64,000 nucleotides of DNA from Devosia riboflavina (GCF_000743575.1 NZ_JQGC01000020.1:46187-110186), one strand, 5' to 3'. Positions 7,877 to 16,781 are shown, counted from the first letter of the stretch. A program made the numbers and translations. The notes: generated by a model from the letters alone, not told the origin.

Positions 7877-9125
7877 TTTCATTGCCGACCATCAGCACCG
7901 CGCAGCTATTGAGGCTGAGTTGCACGCCCGACCCGTGGAGTTGGTCGGCGCAACCCTTCGTGCACGCAGGTTGGTGTTCGCAATGCCACCGACGCCAGAC
8001 GTCATGCGGCAGGCGATCGCCCGCTTTCGGGAGGCAGTCGCGGCTCGCGGTGTTGAGCTCCCTGAGCACGATGGCCGGCAATTCAGCTATCGTTGCGACG
8101 ATCTTGCCATCACTTGGGAGTTCCATACCGAGTTCATAACCGTCAGTTGGCTATCCGAACTGACGGACCAGGAGAACTGGCCACCGTGCTTGTGCCTGGA
8201 GGCGCTTCAGAATGGTCAATTTGTGGCGGCGAGTCGCATCGACGTCACGGGGGGTATGCGCGTCGATCCGGCACTTTTGCCTGGATTTCAGCTCACCAGT
8301 CTGTGCTTGGCAGGGGTGGCTGACGATGCGGGAGAAGTGGCCACCGACTTCGTCGTCAACCAGGACGGGTTCACAAGGCTGGAAGCAGCATGCGGAAATC
8401 TGACTAGCTTCAAGCGATCCGTCATGGTCCGGCGACTATTGGAAGTCGAGACCTATAGGGTCATGGCTCTCATGGGATTACCGCTTGCGCGGCAACTGTC
8501 GCCTGCTTTGCGCGCTGCCGAAGAGGAACTGACGGCGGTAACGGAATCTCTGGGACACGCCACCGACTCGGTTCAAAGCTCGCTTGATCGACTACATGCG
8601 CTGTCGGTTCAGACGGGTCAGTTGGGCGAGCGTATGGGGTACAGATTTGCGGCATCGAGCGCCTACGGGGCAGTGCTGCGCAATCGACTGTCAGAGCTTA
8701 ATGAGATACCGCGGGATCAAGGTTCGACGCTTGCCGGCTATATAGGCGATCGTGTCGAGCCCGCATTGGCTACCTGCGCGGCCATGGAAAAGCGCCTTCA
8801 TGTCCTTTCCGGCAAGATCGCCAACTCTATCGAGCTCTTGAATGCGCGCATCGGTCTCGACATGCAGGTACAGAACAAGGCTGTTCTGGATACCATTGCG
8901 TCAACGGCCGAAAGCCAGTTCCGTCTGCAGCGTACCGTCGAAGGCCTGTCGACGATCGCGATAAGTTATTACCTTATCGGCATCCTTGGATACATGCTGG
9001 CAGGTCCCTTGGGCATTCTTCACCTGGATAAGGTGCTTATTCTTTCGATAGCGGCGCCGGCGGCGGTGATGGCCGTTTGGCTGGCCATGCGATTAGTCAG
9101 AAAAAGACACGCGACACACAATTGA
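7866..9125 (+). CDS. DUF3422 membrane-anchored protein
   Basis: 419 residues. Begins with the DUF3422 signature HRAAIEAELHARP and has a long predicted alpha-helical middle (about 220-340), ending in two membrane helices near 358-380 and 387-410. Function of the family is unknown; it is common in alpha- and betaproteobacteria. It overlaps trxC by 11 bases and closes the sulfur operon. The topology suggests a cytoplasmic body tethered to the inner membrane. Confidence 0.8.
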   Translation: MKPDFIADHQHRAAIEAELHARPVELVGATLRARRLVFAMPPTPDVMRQAIARFREAVAARGVELPEHDGRQFSYRCDDLAITWEFHTEFITVSWLSELTDQENWPPCLCLEALQNGQFVAASRIDVTGGMRVDPALLPGFQLTSLCLAGVADDAGEVATDFVVNQDGFTRLEAACGNLTSFKRSVMVRRLLEVETYRVMALMGLPLARQLSPALRAAEEELTAVTESLGHATDSVQSSLDRLHALSVQTGQLGERMGYRFAASSAYGAVLRNRLSELNEIPRDQGSTLAGYIGDRVEPALATCAAMEKRLHVLSGKIANSIELLNARIGLDMQVQNKAVLDTIASTAESQFRLQRTVEGLSTIAISYYLIGILGYMLAGPLGILHLDKVLILSIAAPAAVMAVWLAMRLVRKRHATHN

Positions 9126-9170
9126 AGCTGTATTTTCCAGCCGGAAGCGATCCAGGCAGCTCCCGTTCGT

Positions 9171-9224
9171 TCCTTGCAAGGACAAACATGTAGACGTCCG
9201 CAGTTCCTTAAGACTCACTTAAGG
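9171..9224. promoter_or_regulatory. Two palindromes in the promoter region of the oxidase operon
   Basis: The 190 bases before the CcoN-like gene contain no gene but two symmetrical sites: TCCTTGCAAGGA (9171-9182, perfect) and CCTTAAG-ACTCA-CTTAAGG (9206-9224, perfect seven-base arms). Neither is an FNR/FixK box (TTGAT-N4-ATCAA), which is what usually governs cbb3 oxidases. They are candidate operators; the binding protein is unknown. Confidence 0.45.
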
Positions 9225-9315
9225 TTCGCGAGGCGCATGCATCCAGTAACCAAGTCGCGCGTTCAATCCAGCGGCGTGGCATCGTCGAAAAGAGACACAG
9301 CGGAGGAGCTGACCA

Positions 9316-10923
9316 ATGTCCGTCACGATCGGTCTACTTCTCTCTCTCAGTTTCGTGGTGTCCATTGCGGCCCTGGCATTCCTGATTTGGGCGATAGCCA
9401 ACCACCAGTTGTCCGCCACTCAAGACAACGCCTACACCATTTTCACGCCTGGTGAGGCAGGTGCCCCCGACGATGCGGCTTTTGAGGGCGAGCCAGACAC
9501 AGCACACGGCGAGCACCACTTCGATGTAGAGCGAGCCGGCATCGACAAGATTTCGAGATTGCCGGTTTTGGTATTGTTGACTGGTGCTGTCTTCTGGCTG
9601 ATTTTGGGATCGGTGTTTGGCCTGACGGCTTCGCTCAAGCTGCATTGGCCCGATTGGCTAAGTGGGGAAGCAGCGCTGACCTTCGGTCGGGTCCGCACTC
9701 TGCACCTGAACCTGGTAATTTATGGATGGCTGTCCCTTGCCGGCATCGGCGTGGTGATGTGGATCGTCCCGCGCATATTTCATACTGCGTTAAAATATCC
9801 CAAGCTGCCGATCATCGGTGCCGGGCTATGGAACCTTGGCGTTCTGGCGGGAGCGCTCGCTATAGCATCGGGTTGGACGGACGGCGAAGAGTGGCTGGAA
9901 ATCCCTTGGCAGATAGATATCGTGCTAGCCGTGGCCGGTTCGTTTTTCGTGGTGCCAATCGTTGCGACGGCTGTCGCCAGGAACGTGCACCACATCTATG
10001 TCAGCGGCTGGTATTTTCTCGCGGCCTTGTGCTGGTTTCCCGTTCTTTTCGTCATCGCAAATTTTCCGTTCATTCATTCCGGCGTCGAAGAGGCGACGGT
10101 GAACTGGTGGTTCGCGCACAACGTGCTTGGGCTATGGCTCACGCCTTTGGGAGTCGGCGCCGCCTACTATTTCATCCCCAAGATCATCGGGAAGCCGATC
10201 TACTCCTACAGCCTTTCTTTGCTGGGGTTTTGGGGGTTGGCACTCTTTTATAGCCAGGTTGGCATCCACCACCTGATAGGCGGCCCCGTTCCCACATGGG
10301 TCGCTACGCTTTCCATCGTCCACAGCGTGATGATGTTCGTCCCCGTGATCGCCGTGGCAGTAAACCAGCACGTCACTGTCGCACGCAATTGGTGGGCAGT
10401 TCGGCAATCGGTGCCCCTGAGGTTCATATCCTTGGGGGCAGTGCTCTACACGGCCGCATCATTCCAGGGATCAATCGAAGCGCTTCGTACCGTCAATACG
10501 GTAACCCACTTCACCCAATATACGGTGGGTCATGCCCATCTTGGCGCTTATGGCTTCGTCAGCTTTATCATGTTTGGCGCTATCTACCACATGATGCCGC
10601 GATTGACCGGCCGACAATGGCCATGGCCTGGCCTGTTAAATGTCCATTTCTGGTTCGTGGTGGTCGGCTTCGCGATTTATTTCGTTGCGCTTACGGTAGG
10701 TGGCGTTTTCCAGGGCCTGGCGATGCTCGACATTACTCGTCCGTTTGCCTACAGCGTCACCCTGCTGATGCCATATCTCGAGGCACGCTCCATCGGTGGT
10801 AGTCTGATGACGGTTGGCCATCTGGTTTTCGCGTTCAACATAGTCGCGATGCTGGTGATGAAGCCCGCCGACGCCCAGCGCCCGCCTGCTCCGGCATCCA
10901 CCGCTCCGGCCACAGAATCATGA
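9316..10923 (+). CDS. ccoN: cbb3-type cytochrome c oxidase subunit I-like protein (CcoN-like)
   Basis: 535 residues, catalytic heme-copper subunit. Histidines typical of the family are in RTLHLNLVIYGW (low-spin heme), WWFAHNVLGLWLTPLG (CuB and the active-site helix), GIHHLIGGP (CuB) and VGHAHLGAYGF (both hemes). The first ~90 residues are an extra segment: one membrane helix (about 5-27) and an acidic His-containing linker, resembling the small assembly protein CcoS placed in front of CcoN. The ribosome site GGAGGAGC precedes the ATG. It reduces oxygen at the inner membrane; the next gene overlaps it by four bases. Confidence 0.85.
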   Translation: MSVTIGLLLSLSFVVSIAALAFLIWAIANHQLSATQDNAYTIFTPGEAGAPDDAAFEGEPDTAHGEHHFDVERAGIDKISRLPVLVLLTGAVFWLILGSVFGLTASLKLHWPDWLSGEAALTFGRVRTLHLNLVIYGWLSLAGIGVVMWIVPRIFHTALKYPKLPIIGAGLWNLGVLAGALAIASGWTDGEEWLEIPWQIDIVLAVAGSFFVVPIVATAVARNVHHIYVSGWYFLAALCWFPVLFVIANFPFIHSGVEEATVNWWFAHNVLGLWLTPLGVGAAYYFIPKIIGKPIYSYSLSLLGFWGLALFYSQVGIHHLIGGPVPTWVATLSIVHSVMMFVPVIAVAVNQHVTVARNWWAVRQSVPLRFISLGAVLYTAASFQGSIEALRTVNTVTHFTQYTVGHAHLGAYGFVSFIMFGAIYHMMPRLTGRQWPWPGLLNVHFWFVVVGFAIYFVALTVGGVFQGLAMLDITRPFAYSVTLLMPYLEARSIGGSLMTVGHLVFAFNIVAMLVMKPADAQRPPAPASTAPATES

Positions 10924-11549
10924 ACCGTCTACTCCCGCTTTCGATCGTTGCTCTTGGTATCCTCGCCTTTGCGACGTTGATGCTCGTCGTCGTTCCAGGC
11001 ATGCAGATCCGATCCCAGTCCCCGTCACCAGGATTGCTCCCTTACACCCAAGCTGAACTGCGTGGTCGGGAGCAGTATGTCTCCCTTGGCTGCCTCTATT
11101 GCCACAGCCAGCAGCCTAGGGCGTCCGATCAGGCGCCTGATGATCAACGTGGATGGGGCCGTGCTTCGGTTGCGTCCGATTACGTTTACGATCAACCCCA
11201 TCAGCTCGGTACGATGCGCACCGGCCCGGATTTGCTCAATGTTGGCGCGAGGCTTCCCAGTCAGGCCTGGCACCTGACTCACCTTCTACAGCCGCGTGCG
11301 ATCTTTGATTGGAGTATCATGCCGGCATACCCGTTCCTGTTCGAGCAGAAACCCGCAGCGGAGCCAGGAGATGTGGTGGTGGCGCTGCCGCCAGGTTACG
11401 CTGCGCAGAACGGGGTCTTCGTCGCCAGCCAGCAAGCGCTTGACCTAGTGACCTATCTTCAGGGCCTTGACCGCACTTATCCCGCCTTGCCAGACGCGGT
11501 AAGGGACGACGGCTATGCGGAACCCGATGATGAGGGACGCAAGCCATGA
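10920..11549 (+). CDS. ccoO: cbb3-type oxidase subunit II-like monoheme cytochrome c (CcoO-like)
   Basis: 209 residues. One N-terminal membrane anchor (about 5-27), then a periplasmic domain with a single heme motif CLYCH (about residue 59) followed by SQQPR, MRTGPDL and SIMPAYPFL, matching CcoO (family forms CxxCHSQ, RTGPDL and MPxY). It hands electrons from soluble or anchored cytochromes to subunit I. Overlaps CcoN and the next cytochrome gene by four bases each, so the subunits are co-translated. It diverges clearly from classical CcoO between the heme motif and RTGPD. Confidence 0.84.
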   Translation: MNRLLPLSIVALGILAFATLMLVVVPGMQIRSQSPSPGLLPYTQAELRGREQYVSLGCLYCHSQQPRASDQAPDDQRGWGRASVASDYVYDQPHQLGTMRTGPDLLNVGARLPSQAWHLTHLLQPRAIFDWSIMPAYPFLFEQKPAAEPGDVVVALPPGYAAQNGVFVASQQALDLVTYLQGLDRTYPALPDAVRDDGYAEPDDEGRKP

Positions 11550-12787
11550 AACGCAACCGTCGACCCGACCCGACGCCACCCGATGAATCGTTCGAGCCTT
11601 ATGAAGAGCCCCGGACGATCCCCATACCTGTCCTCTCCATCGCCGTTGCCTTGGCACTTTGGGGAGGATTGACGCTCTACCAGAACGGTCAAGCGGTTGG
11701 TGTTGGGCAACAGGAGCGTGCTGATGATCTGGCTGCCCAACCGGCACTGGGCACAGATTCCGGTGCGGTCCTGTTCGAGGCTCGATGTGCCACATGTCAC
11801 CAGCCCAACGGGGTTGGCGTGCGAAACGCTGTACCACCTCTAATGGGCTCCGAATTCGTCGCCGCTGCACCTCAGGTCATGACGCAGATCCTGCTCCACG
11901 GGATCGACGGACCGATCAGCGTCGCGGGAAGACAGTTCAACGGCCACATGCCCAGTTTTTCGAGCGTGCTTCCGGATCAGGAGATCGCAGCCATTGTGAA
12001 CTATGCCCGAAACAGGTTCGGTGCGCCTCACTCTTCACAACTGGCGATCGACAGTGATTTCGTGGCCGAGCAACGCTCGAAATACCCCAACCGCGGCAGC
12101 TGGTTCGGTGGAGAAGAAATCGCAGCCGTGCTTGATACCACTTTGCCATCTCAACCACCTGCGCGATCCGGATCTATCGAGAGCGCCAATCCGGCCGTCC
12201 TGAAACTGATAAATGACGGTCGAGGGCCGGCTTGGGCCTGTTCGTCTTGCCATGGATCGGAAGGACAAGGGGGCGAGACGGTTCCTCGCCTGGCGGGCTT
12301 GCCGTCGGGCTATATTGCCAAGCAGCTAAAGGATTATGTGGCCGGCGATCGCCACAACGAAACCATGACGCTTGTGGCCTCGACCTTGACTGAGGATGAG
12401 ATGACAGGGTTGGGCAACTATTATTCCAGGCTGCGCTCTCCATCCAACGCTGCCCCCTCGTTGGGGGGAGACCTGGAACGTGGGGAACAGTTGGCACTTG
12501 AAGGGGACTGGTCCCTCGACGTTCCCGGATGCTTCTCATGCCATGGACCTTCCGGTTTCGGCGTCGCTCCGGGGTTCCCGTCACTGGCGGCCCAGCATCC
12601 AGCCTATACCGCGGCACAGCTTGCCGCGTGGGCCGGAGGGCAGCGCGACAATGCTCCGGTGGCTCTGATGAATCATATCGCGATTGCCCTCGACGACGAC
12701 GATCGTCGCGCGGTAGCGGACTACCTTGCGACACTGCCTCCGGTTCCGGCCACCGGAGGGCCAGCGGGAGATGATGAAGATGAATGA
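11546..12787 (+). CDS. Membrane-anchored triheme cytochrome c
   Basis: 413 residues. A short cytoplasmic start, one membrane helix (about 25-45), then three class-I cytochrome c domains with CATCH (81-85), CSSCH (232-236) and CFSCH (329-333). Standard CcoP has two hemes and two membrane helices, so this protein takes the place of CcoP but with a different layout. Likely role: electron entry to the CcoN/CcoO pair, possibly from the TsdA-like neighbour. It overlaps CcoO by four bases and the next gene by about 17, depending on the start chosen there. The acidic tail GDDEDE is of unknown use. Confidence 0.85.
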   Translation: MKRNRRPDPTPPDESFEPYEEPRTIPIPVLSIAVALALWGGLTLYQNGQAVGVGQQERADDLAAQPALGTDSGAVLFEARCATCHQPNGVGVRNAVPPLMGSEFVAAAPQVMTQILLHGIDGPISVAGRQFNGHMPSFSSVLPDQEIAAIVNYARNRFGAPHSSQLAIDSDFVAEQRSKYPNRGSWFGGEEIAAVLDTTLPSQPPARSGSIESANPAVLKLINDGRGPAWACSSCHGSEGQGGETVPRLAGLPSGYIAKQLKDYVAGDRHNETMTLVASTLTEDEMTGLGNYYSRLRSPSNAAPSLGGDLERGEQLALEGDWSLDVPGCFSCHGPSGFGVAPGFPSLAAQHPAYTAAQLAAWAGGQRDNAPVALMNHIAIALDDDDRRAVADYLATLPPVPATGGPAGDDEDE

Positions 12788-13841
12788 CATGGACCAAGAA
12801 CGCCGAGAGGTGGAGGGCCACGAGGGCCGTGACCGTCCCAGATCGGGAAGACGCGCCCTGCGATGGATTTTTGCAGTCGGTGGTGGCCTGGGGCTCTTCG
12901 CTGCGGGACTTCTCGTGTTCGACTTCGATTTGATCAGGAGCTGGGGTGAGCCGGCCGACGCTCCCGAAACAGCCACTGCCATGTTTGAACCACCGTCTGA
13001 AGCGGATATCCCGGATGGTCCGGCGGGTGACGCCATCAGATTGGGAATGGAAATCTTCAAGAACACCGGGACCAACGCGTCCGATCATGTCGGCAATTCG
13101 CTGTCCTGCGCAAATTGTCATCTTGATGGGGGACGACGTGCTGACTCGGCGCCTATGTGGGCGGCGTGGGTCACCTATCCGTTGTTCCGATCCAAGAACA
13201 ACTCGATGAATACAATGGAAGATCGGATAAAGGGGTGCTTCACCTATTCGATGAATGCCCAGGATTCGATCAGCGGCGGTCCGCCACCCGCGGGTGACGA
13301 CATATACCGCAATCTGCAGACTTATATGCACTGGCTGGCTACCGGCGCTGCAACCAACGTCAAGCCTGCGGGGGCCGGGTACCCGGCGTTGGAGTTGCCG
13401 GAGCAGGGATACGACCCGGCACGGGGCGAAGATGTGTTTCAGGCCAATTGTGCAGCTTGCCATGGCGCCGATGGCCAGGGACAGCAAGACGCGAACGGAC
13501 GCTATACCTTCCCGCCGCTATGGGGACCACAATCATATAATTGGGGGGCAGGCATGGCGCGGGTCAACACCGCCGCAGGCTTCATCAAAGCCAATATGCC
13601 GCTCGGTCAACCGGGTCGGCTGACTGATCAGCAAGCATGGGATGTCGCGGCGTATCTTAACAGCCACGAACGACCCAAGGACCCTCGTCAAACCGGCACG
13701 GTAGAGGAGGCAGCGGCCAAGGACCACGCCGGTGAGGAGACTTACTATGGCAAGATTTTGAACGGCGTATTGCTTGGGACAGGAACGCCTCGCCCCTCGG
13801 CACCCATAGGTGGCACACCGGCACCAGCGCCCGTTCAGTGA
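12771..13841 (+). CDS. tsdA: Membrane-anchored TsdA-like thiosulfate dehydrogenase, diheme
   Basis: 356 residues from ATG 12771; ATGs at 12774 and 12780 are alternatives. Two heme motifs, CANCH (113-117) and CAACH (227-231). The surroundings match TsdA: SCANCHLDGGR, SAPMW, GCFTYSMN with Cys156 where TsdA has its unusual cysteine heme ligand, FPPLWGPQSYNWGAGM, IKANMPLG and DVAAYLNSHERP. TsdA couples two thiosulfates to tetrathionate and gives two electrons to a cytochrome. Instead of a cleavable signal it has an uncleaved-looking helix (about 32-52) after a charged cytoplasmic start, so it is probably fixed in the membrane beside the oxidase. The ligand assignment is by family knowledge. Confidence 0.82.
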   Translation: MMKMNDMDQERREVEGHEGRDRPRSGRRALRWIFAVGGGLGLFAAGLLVFDFDLIRSWGEPADAPETATAMFEPPSEADIPDGPAGDAIRLGMEIFKNTGTNASDHVGNSLSCANCHLDGGRRADSAPMWAAWVTYPLFRSKNNSMNTMEDRIKGCFTYSMNAQDSISGGPPPAGDDIYRNLQTYMHWLATGAATNVKPAGAGYPALELPEQGYDPARGEDVFQANCAACHGADGQGQQDANGRYTFPPLWGPQSYNWGAGMARVNTAAGFIKANMPLGQPGRLTDQQAWDVAAYLNSHERPKDPRQTGTVEEAAAKDHAGEETYYGKILNGVLLGTGTPRPSAPIGGTPAPAPVQ

Positions 13842-13848
13842 GGGTGTG

Positions 13849-16011
13849 ATGGCTACTGCGTCGATGACAACCCGGCTGTTTGGAATCGACGGTATGTCCT
13901 GCGGCGCCTGTGCCAGAGGTCTGGAACACCGGATAAGACAAATGACCGGTGTGGACCAGGCATCCGTCCACTATCTCACGGCATCGATGCTGGTGAGATG
14001 GACTGATGAAGTCACCGATATGACCGCGATCGCGGAACGGGTTCGACAGTCCGGATATCAACTTGTCCCCGAAAGCCGTCCTGAGCTAACCGCCGCCCGC
14101 CTGCAACGGGATTTCGATTTGGTGGCCCGCCGGCTTGCGGTGGCCGTATTCTTCGGCATGTGGTCAATGGCCGCCGCCATCGCTCTTTATGCAATGCCCC
14201 AGGGGGATGCGACGGTCTCGCGAGCACTTGCCCTTGGGTCGGGTCTGCTGGCAATGCCGGTCGTCGCATATGCTGGGGCCGATATCGTTGCAATGGCCTG
14301 GAAGTCGCTCAGATTGGGTGACCTCGGTATCGATCTTCTGGTGACTTTGGGCGTGCTGGGCTCCGTTCTGCTTTCCATCAGCCACCTGTTGAGCGGATCG
14401 ACGTCGGTTTATTTCGATACGGCCGCAATGCTCATCACCTTGCTGCTTGTCGGGCGGCTTATCGACCTATGGGTTCGGAAAGGTGCGGTAGCGGCCATAA
14501 CTGCCATGGACGCAGCCAGCCCAGATCTGGCCAATCGGGTGACTGAAAACGGCAGCGTCGAAACTGTTCCGGCGGCTTCTCTTGTTGTAGGCGACACCGT
14601 GGTTGTCGAAGCAGGGTCGACGTCCAGCGTGGATGGTGTCGTCCTGACGGGCTCCTCTTCGGTCAACCGCGCTGCACTTACAGGGGAAAGCAGGGTTGCC
14701 GACGTCGGGCCGGGAGAGCGGGTAGAGGCAGGAACCATCAACCTCACACGACGACTTCAACTAAGGGTCGATCGCGATCCGGGCGACAGGGATATTGACC
14801 GTATGGGCGGGAGGATAGCTGTCGAGATCGCCCGTCGTGGACACGACTCTACTCGTACTGACCTTTGGGCCCGTCGTCTTTCAATCGTGATCCCGGCGCT
14901 TGCCATCGTCGTCGGCGTCGCGACGTTCCTAACCGGCGTTGGCTTCGAAGTGGCAGCCAGCCGAGCTCTGACGCTGCTCGTGGGTGCTTGCCCATGCGCC
15001 CTGGCTTTGGCGGCGCCACTGGCGCAGGTGAGAGCAACCCTAGCAGCCGCGAGGTTTGGCGTTCGAATCCAGGACCCTGTAGGGTTCATGCGGTTAGCTG
15101 AAGTGAAAGACGCAATCTTTGATAAGACCGGGACGCTGACGATCGGGATGCCGGGTGTGATTTCGATCACGGCAAGCGACGGTTGGAGCGAGCAAGAAGT
15201 CCTGGCTATGGCCGCTCATGCAGAAACCGGGATCGACCATCCGTTGGCCCGATCCATCATCAGAGCGCATGGCTCGGAGATGGGGGAGGGCGGTACGCGC
15301 TGGGATCGCGGAGCGTCCGCAATTACACCGGACGGTGCCGTAATTTCCGTGGCAGGCGCGCAAAACACGTCGGATGCTTCCGGCACCGTACTGCAGGTGC
15401 TTCGGGACAATGAACTTGTCGGTCATATCCTTGTGGATGACCCTATCGACCCAAGCGCATCTGCAGCAATTGGGGCGCTTTCTTCACTTGGTATCCTGTG
15501 TTCCATTGCAACGGGAGACAACGCAAATCCGGCGCATCGCGTGGCAGAGGCTGTTGGCATCGCATCGGGTCTGGTCCATGCAGGATGCACTCCAGCCGAA
15601 AAAGCAGACCTTGTAAGAGCGGCAGGAAGACCTGTACTCTTCGTCGGTGACGGTATTAATGACGGTCCTGCCTTGGCAGCATCAGCATGTGGGCTATCGG
15701 TTCGATCCGCACATGCATCGGCGTCGAGCACGGCCCACGTCGCGATCGTCGACGAGGGAATCCGAGCTATCGCGCCTTTGGTCAGGCTCTCCCGCAGAAC
15801 GGTGGCGACGGTGAACGAGAACATCGTTCTGGCCACCGTTTATAATGTTGTCTTGGTGCCTCTCGCCGCTACGGGGATGATGACACCGCTGACCGCGGCA
15901 TTGGCCATGCTGTTCAGTTCGCTCAGTGTGCTGCTCAACACGTGGCGGCTCGGTCTCTCGGCACGTCCGCGTGCGGCAATTTCTGCGCTGGGAAATGTTA
16001 TGCGCCATTAG
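13849..16011 (+). CDS. fixI: FixI/CcoI-like copper-transporting P1B-type ATPase
   Basis: 720 residues from ATG 13849. An N-terminal heavy-metal domain has CGAC (18-21); about six to eight membrane segments follow, with the metal-channel motif CPC (381-383), the phosphatase loop TGES, the phosphorylated Asp425 in DKTGT, the DHPLA motif and GDGIND. Length and place after oxidase subunits fit the ATPase that supplies copper for heme-copper oxidase assembly, rather than a detoxifying CopA. It starts seven bases after the TsdA-like stop. No ccoG, ccoH or separate ccoS is found nearby. Confidence 0.86.
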   Translation: MATASMTTRLFGIDGMSCGACARGLEHRIRQMTGVDQASVHYLTASMLVRWTDEVTDMTAIAERVRQSGYQLVPESRPELTAARLQRDFDLVARRLAVAVFFGMWSMAAAIALYAMPQGDATVSRALALGSGLLAMPVVAYAGADIVAMAWKSLRLGDLGIDLLVTLGVLGSVLLSISHLLSGSTSVYFDTAAMLITLLLVGRLIDLWVRKGAVAAITAMDAASPDLANRVTENGSVETVPAASLVVGDTVVVEAGSTSSVDGVVLTGSSSVNRAALTGESRVADVGPGERVEAGTINLTRRLQLRVDRDPGDRDIDRMGGRIAVEIARRGHDSTRTDLWARRLSIVIPALAIVVGVATFLTGVGFEVAASRALTLLVGACPCALALAAPLAQVRATLAAARFGVRIQDPVGFMRLAEVKDAIFDKTGTLTIGMPGVISITASDGWSEQEVLAMAAHAETGIDHPLARSIIRAHGSEMGEGGTRWDRGASAITPDGAVISVAGAQNTSDASGTVLQVLRDNELVGHILVDDPIDPSASAAIGALSSLGILCSIATGDNANPAHRVAEAVGIASGLVHAGCTPAEKADLVRAAGRPVLFVGDGINDGPALAASACGLSVRSAHASASSTAHVAIVDEGIRAIAPLVRLSRRTVATVNENIVLATVYNVVLVPLAATGMMTPLTAALAMLFSSLSVLLNTWRLGLSARPRAAISALGNVMRH

Positions 16012-16069
16012 CATTTTGCCGTGACGGTCGTCCTTAGCGGGTGCGGTCAAAGCGCGCACCGTTCAATCT

Positions 16070-16125
16070 ACTCTTTTATATATAAGAATTACAGAATATA
16101 TGAATGAGTAAATATTAAAGGAGTA
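16070..16125 (+). promoter_or_regulatory. AT-rich promoter segment before the peroxiredoxin gene
   Basis: After a six-base-pair hairpin (GGTGCG/CGCACC, about 16039-16061), an AT-rich stretch with ATATAT at both flanks leads into the ribosome site AAAGGAG and the peroxiredoxin ATG. It is the only such AT-rich block between the ATPase and the cyd genes, so it probably promotes peroxiredoxin and cydAB. No operator symmetry as clear as the BigR site is seen. Confidence 0.4.
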
Positions 16126-16129
16126 CGTC

Positions 16130-16756
16130 ATGACTATCCGTATCGGCGAAACCGCCCCCGATTTCGACGCCGACACCACCACCGGACCTATAAATTTTCA
16201 TGAGTGGATCGGCTCCTCCTGGGCCTTCTTTTTCAGCCATCCAGGTGATTTCACGCCCGTCTGTACGACGGAAATGGGCCGCACGGCGCAGCTAGCGGAA
16301 CGCTTTGCCGAGCTCAATACCAAACCTATCGGTTTGTCGACCGACTCGGTCGAGGAACACCTCAGCTGGATTTCTGATGTCAACGAAACCCAGAATACCG
16401 TGTTGCGCTTTCCGATCGTTGCCGATCCGGACCTGCGGATTGCCAAGCTCTACGAGATGATCCACCCTTCACAAAGCGAGACCGCCGCGGTCCGCTCGGT
16501 TTTTATAATCGATCCCGCCAAGAAGGTGCGGTTGACCATGACCTATCCGCTTAGCATTGGTCGCAATTTTGATGAGATCATTCGCGTCATCATGGCGCTG
16601 CAGACCAGTGACAAGAACCGTGTTTCCATGCCTGCGGATTGGCAGCCTGGGCAGGATGTCATTATCCCACCCTCAATCAAGAATGATGAAGCCAAAACTT
16701 TGTTTCCGCAGGGCTGGAACGAACTTCGTCCTTACTTGCGCATGACCAAGATTTAG
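16130..16756 (+). CDS. 1-Cys peroxiredoxin (Prx6 type)
   Basis: 208 residues. Peroxidatic site DFTPVCTTEMG with a single catalytic Cys near residue 45, and the long C-terminal part (MPADWQPGQDVIIPP, ending GWNELRPYLRMT) typical of Prx6-type enzymes rather than AhpC. It removes peroxides using an external thiol donor, perhaps the thioredoxin or DsbD-type systems encoded nearby. It is preceded by AAAGGAG and lies 25 bases upstream of the bd oxidase genes, so peroxide removal and bd-oxidase respiration are probably co-expressed. Confidence 0.88.
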   Translation: MTIRIGETAPDFDADTTTGPINFHEWIGSSWAFFFSHPGDFTPVCTTEMGRTAQLAERFAELNTKPIGLSTDSVEEHLSWISDVNETQNTVLRFPIVADPDLRIAKLYEMIHPSQSETAAVRSVFIIDPAKKVRLTMTYPLSIGRNFDEIIRVIMALQTSDKNRVSMPADWQPGQDVIIPPSIKNDEAKTLFPQGWNELRPYLRMTKI

Positions 16757-16781
16757 CTTTCTGTATATCGGGGAGTGCCAG

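Noticed and set aside
9126..9315. FNR/FixK box before the cbb3-like operon
   Set aside because: No TTGAT-N4-ATCAA or close variant is present; only the other palindromes are reported.
12174..13487. 437-residue open frame on the minus strand across the cytochrome genes
   Set aside because: It lies opposite heme proteins with clear motifs, is rich in Arg, Ser and Pro and has no domain; it is a GC-driven shadow.
16070..16125. A second BigR operator before the peroxiredoxin gene
   Set aside because: The stretch is AT-rich, but only its ATATAT flanks are symmetrical and the AGATATCT core is missing.
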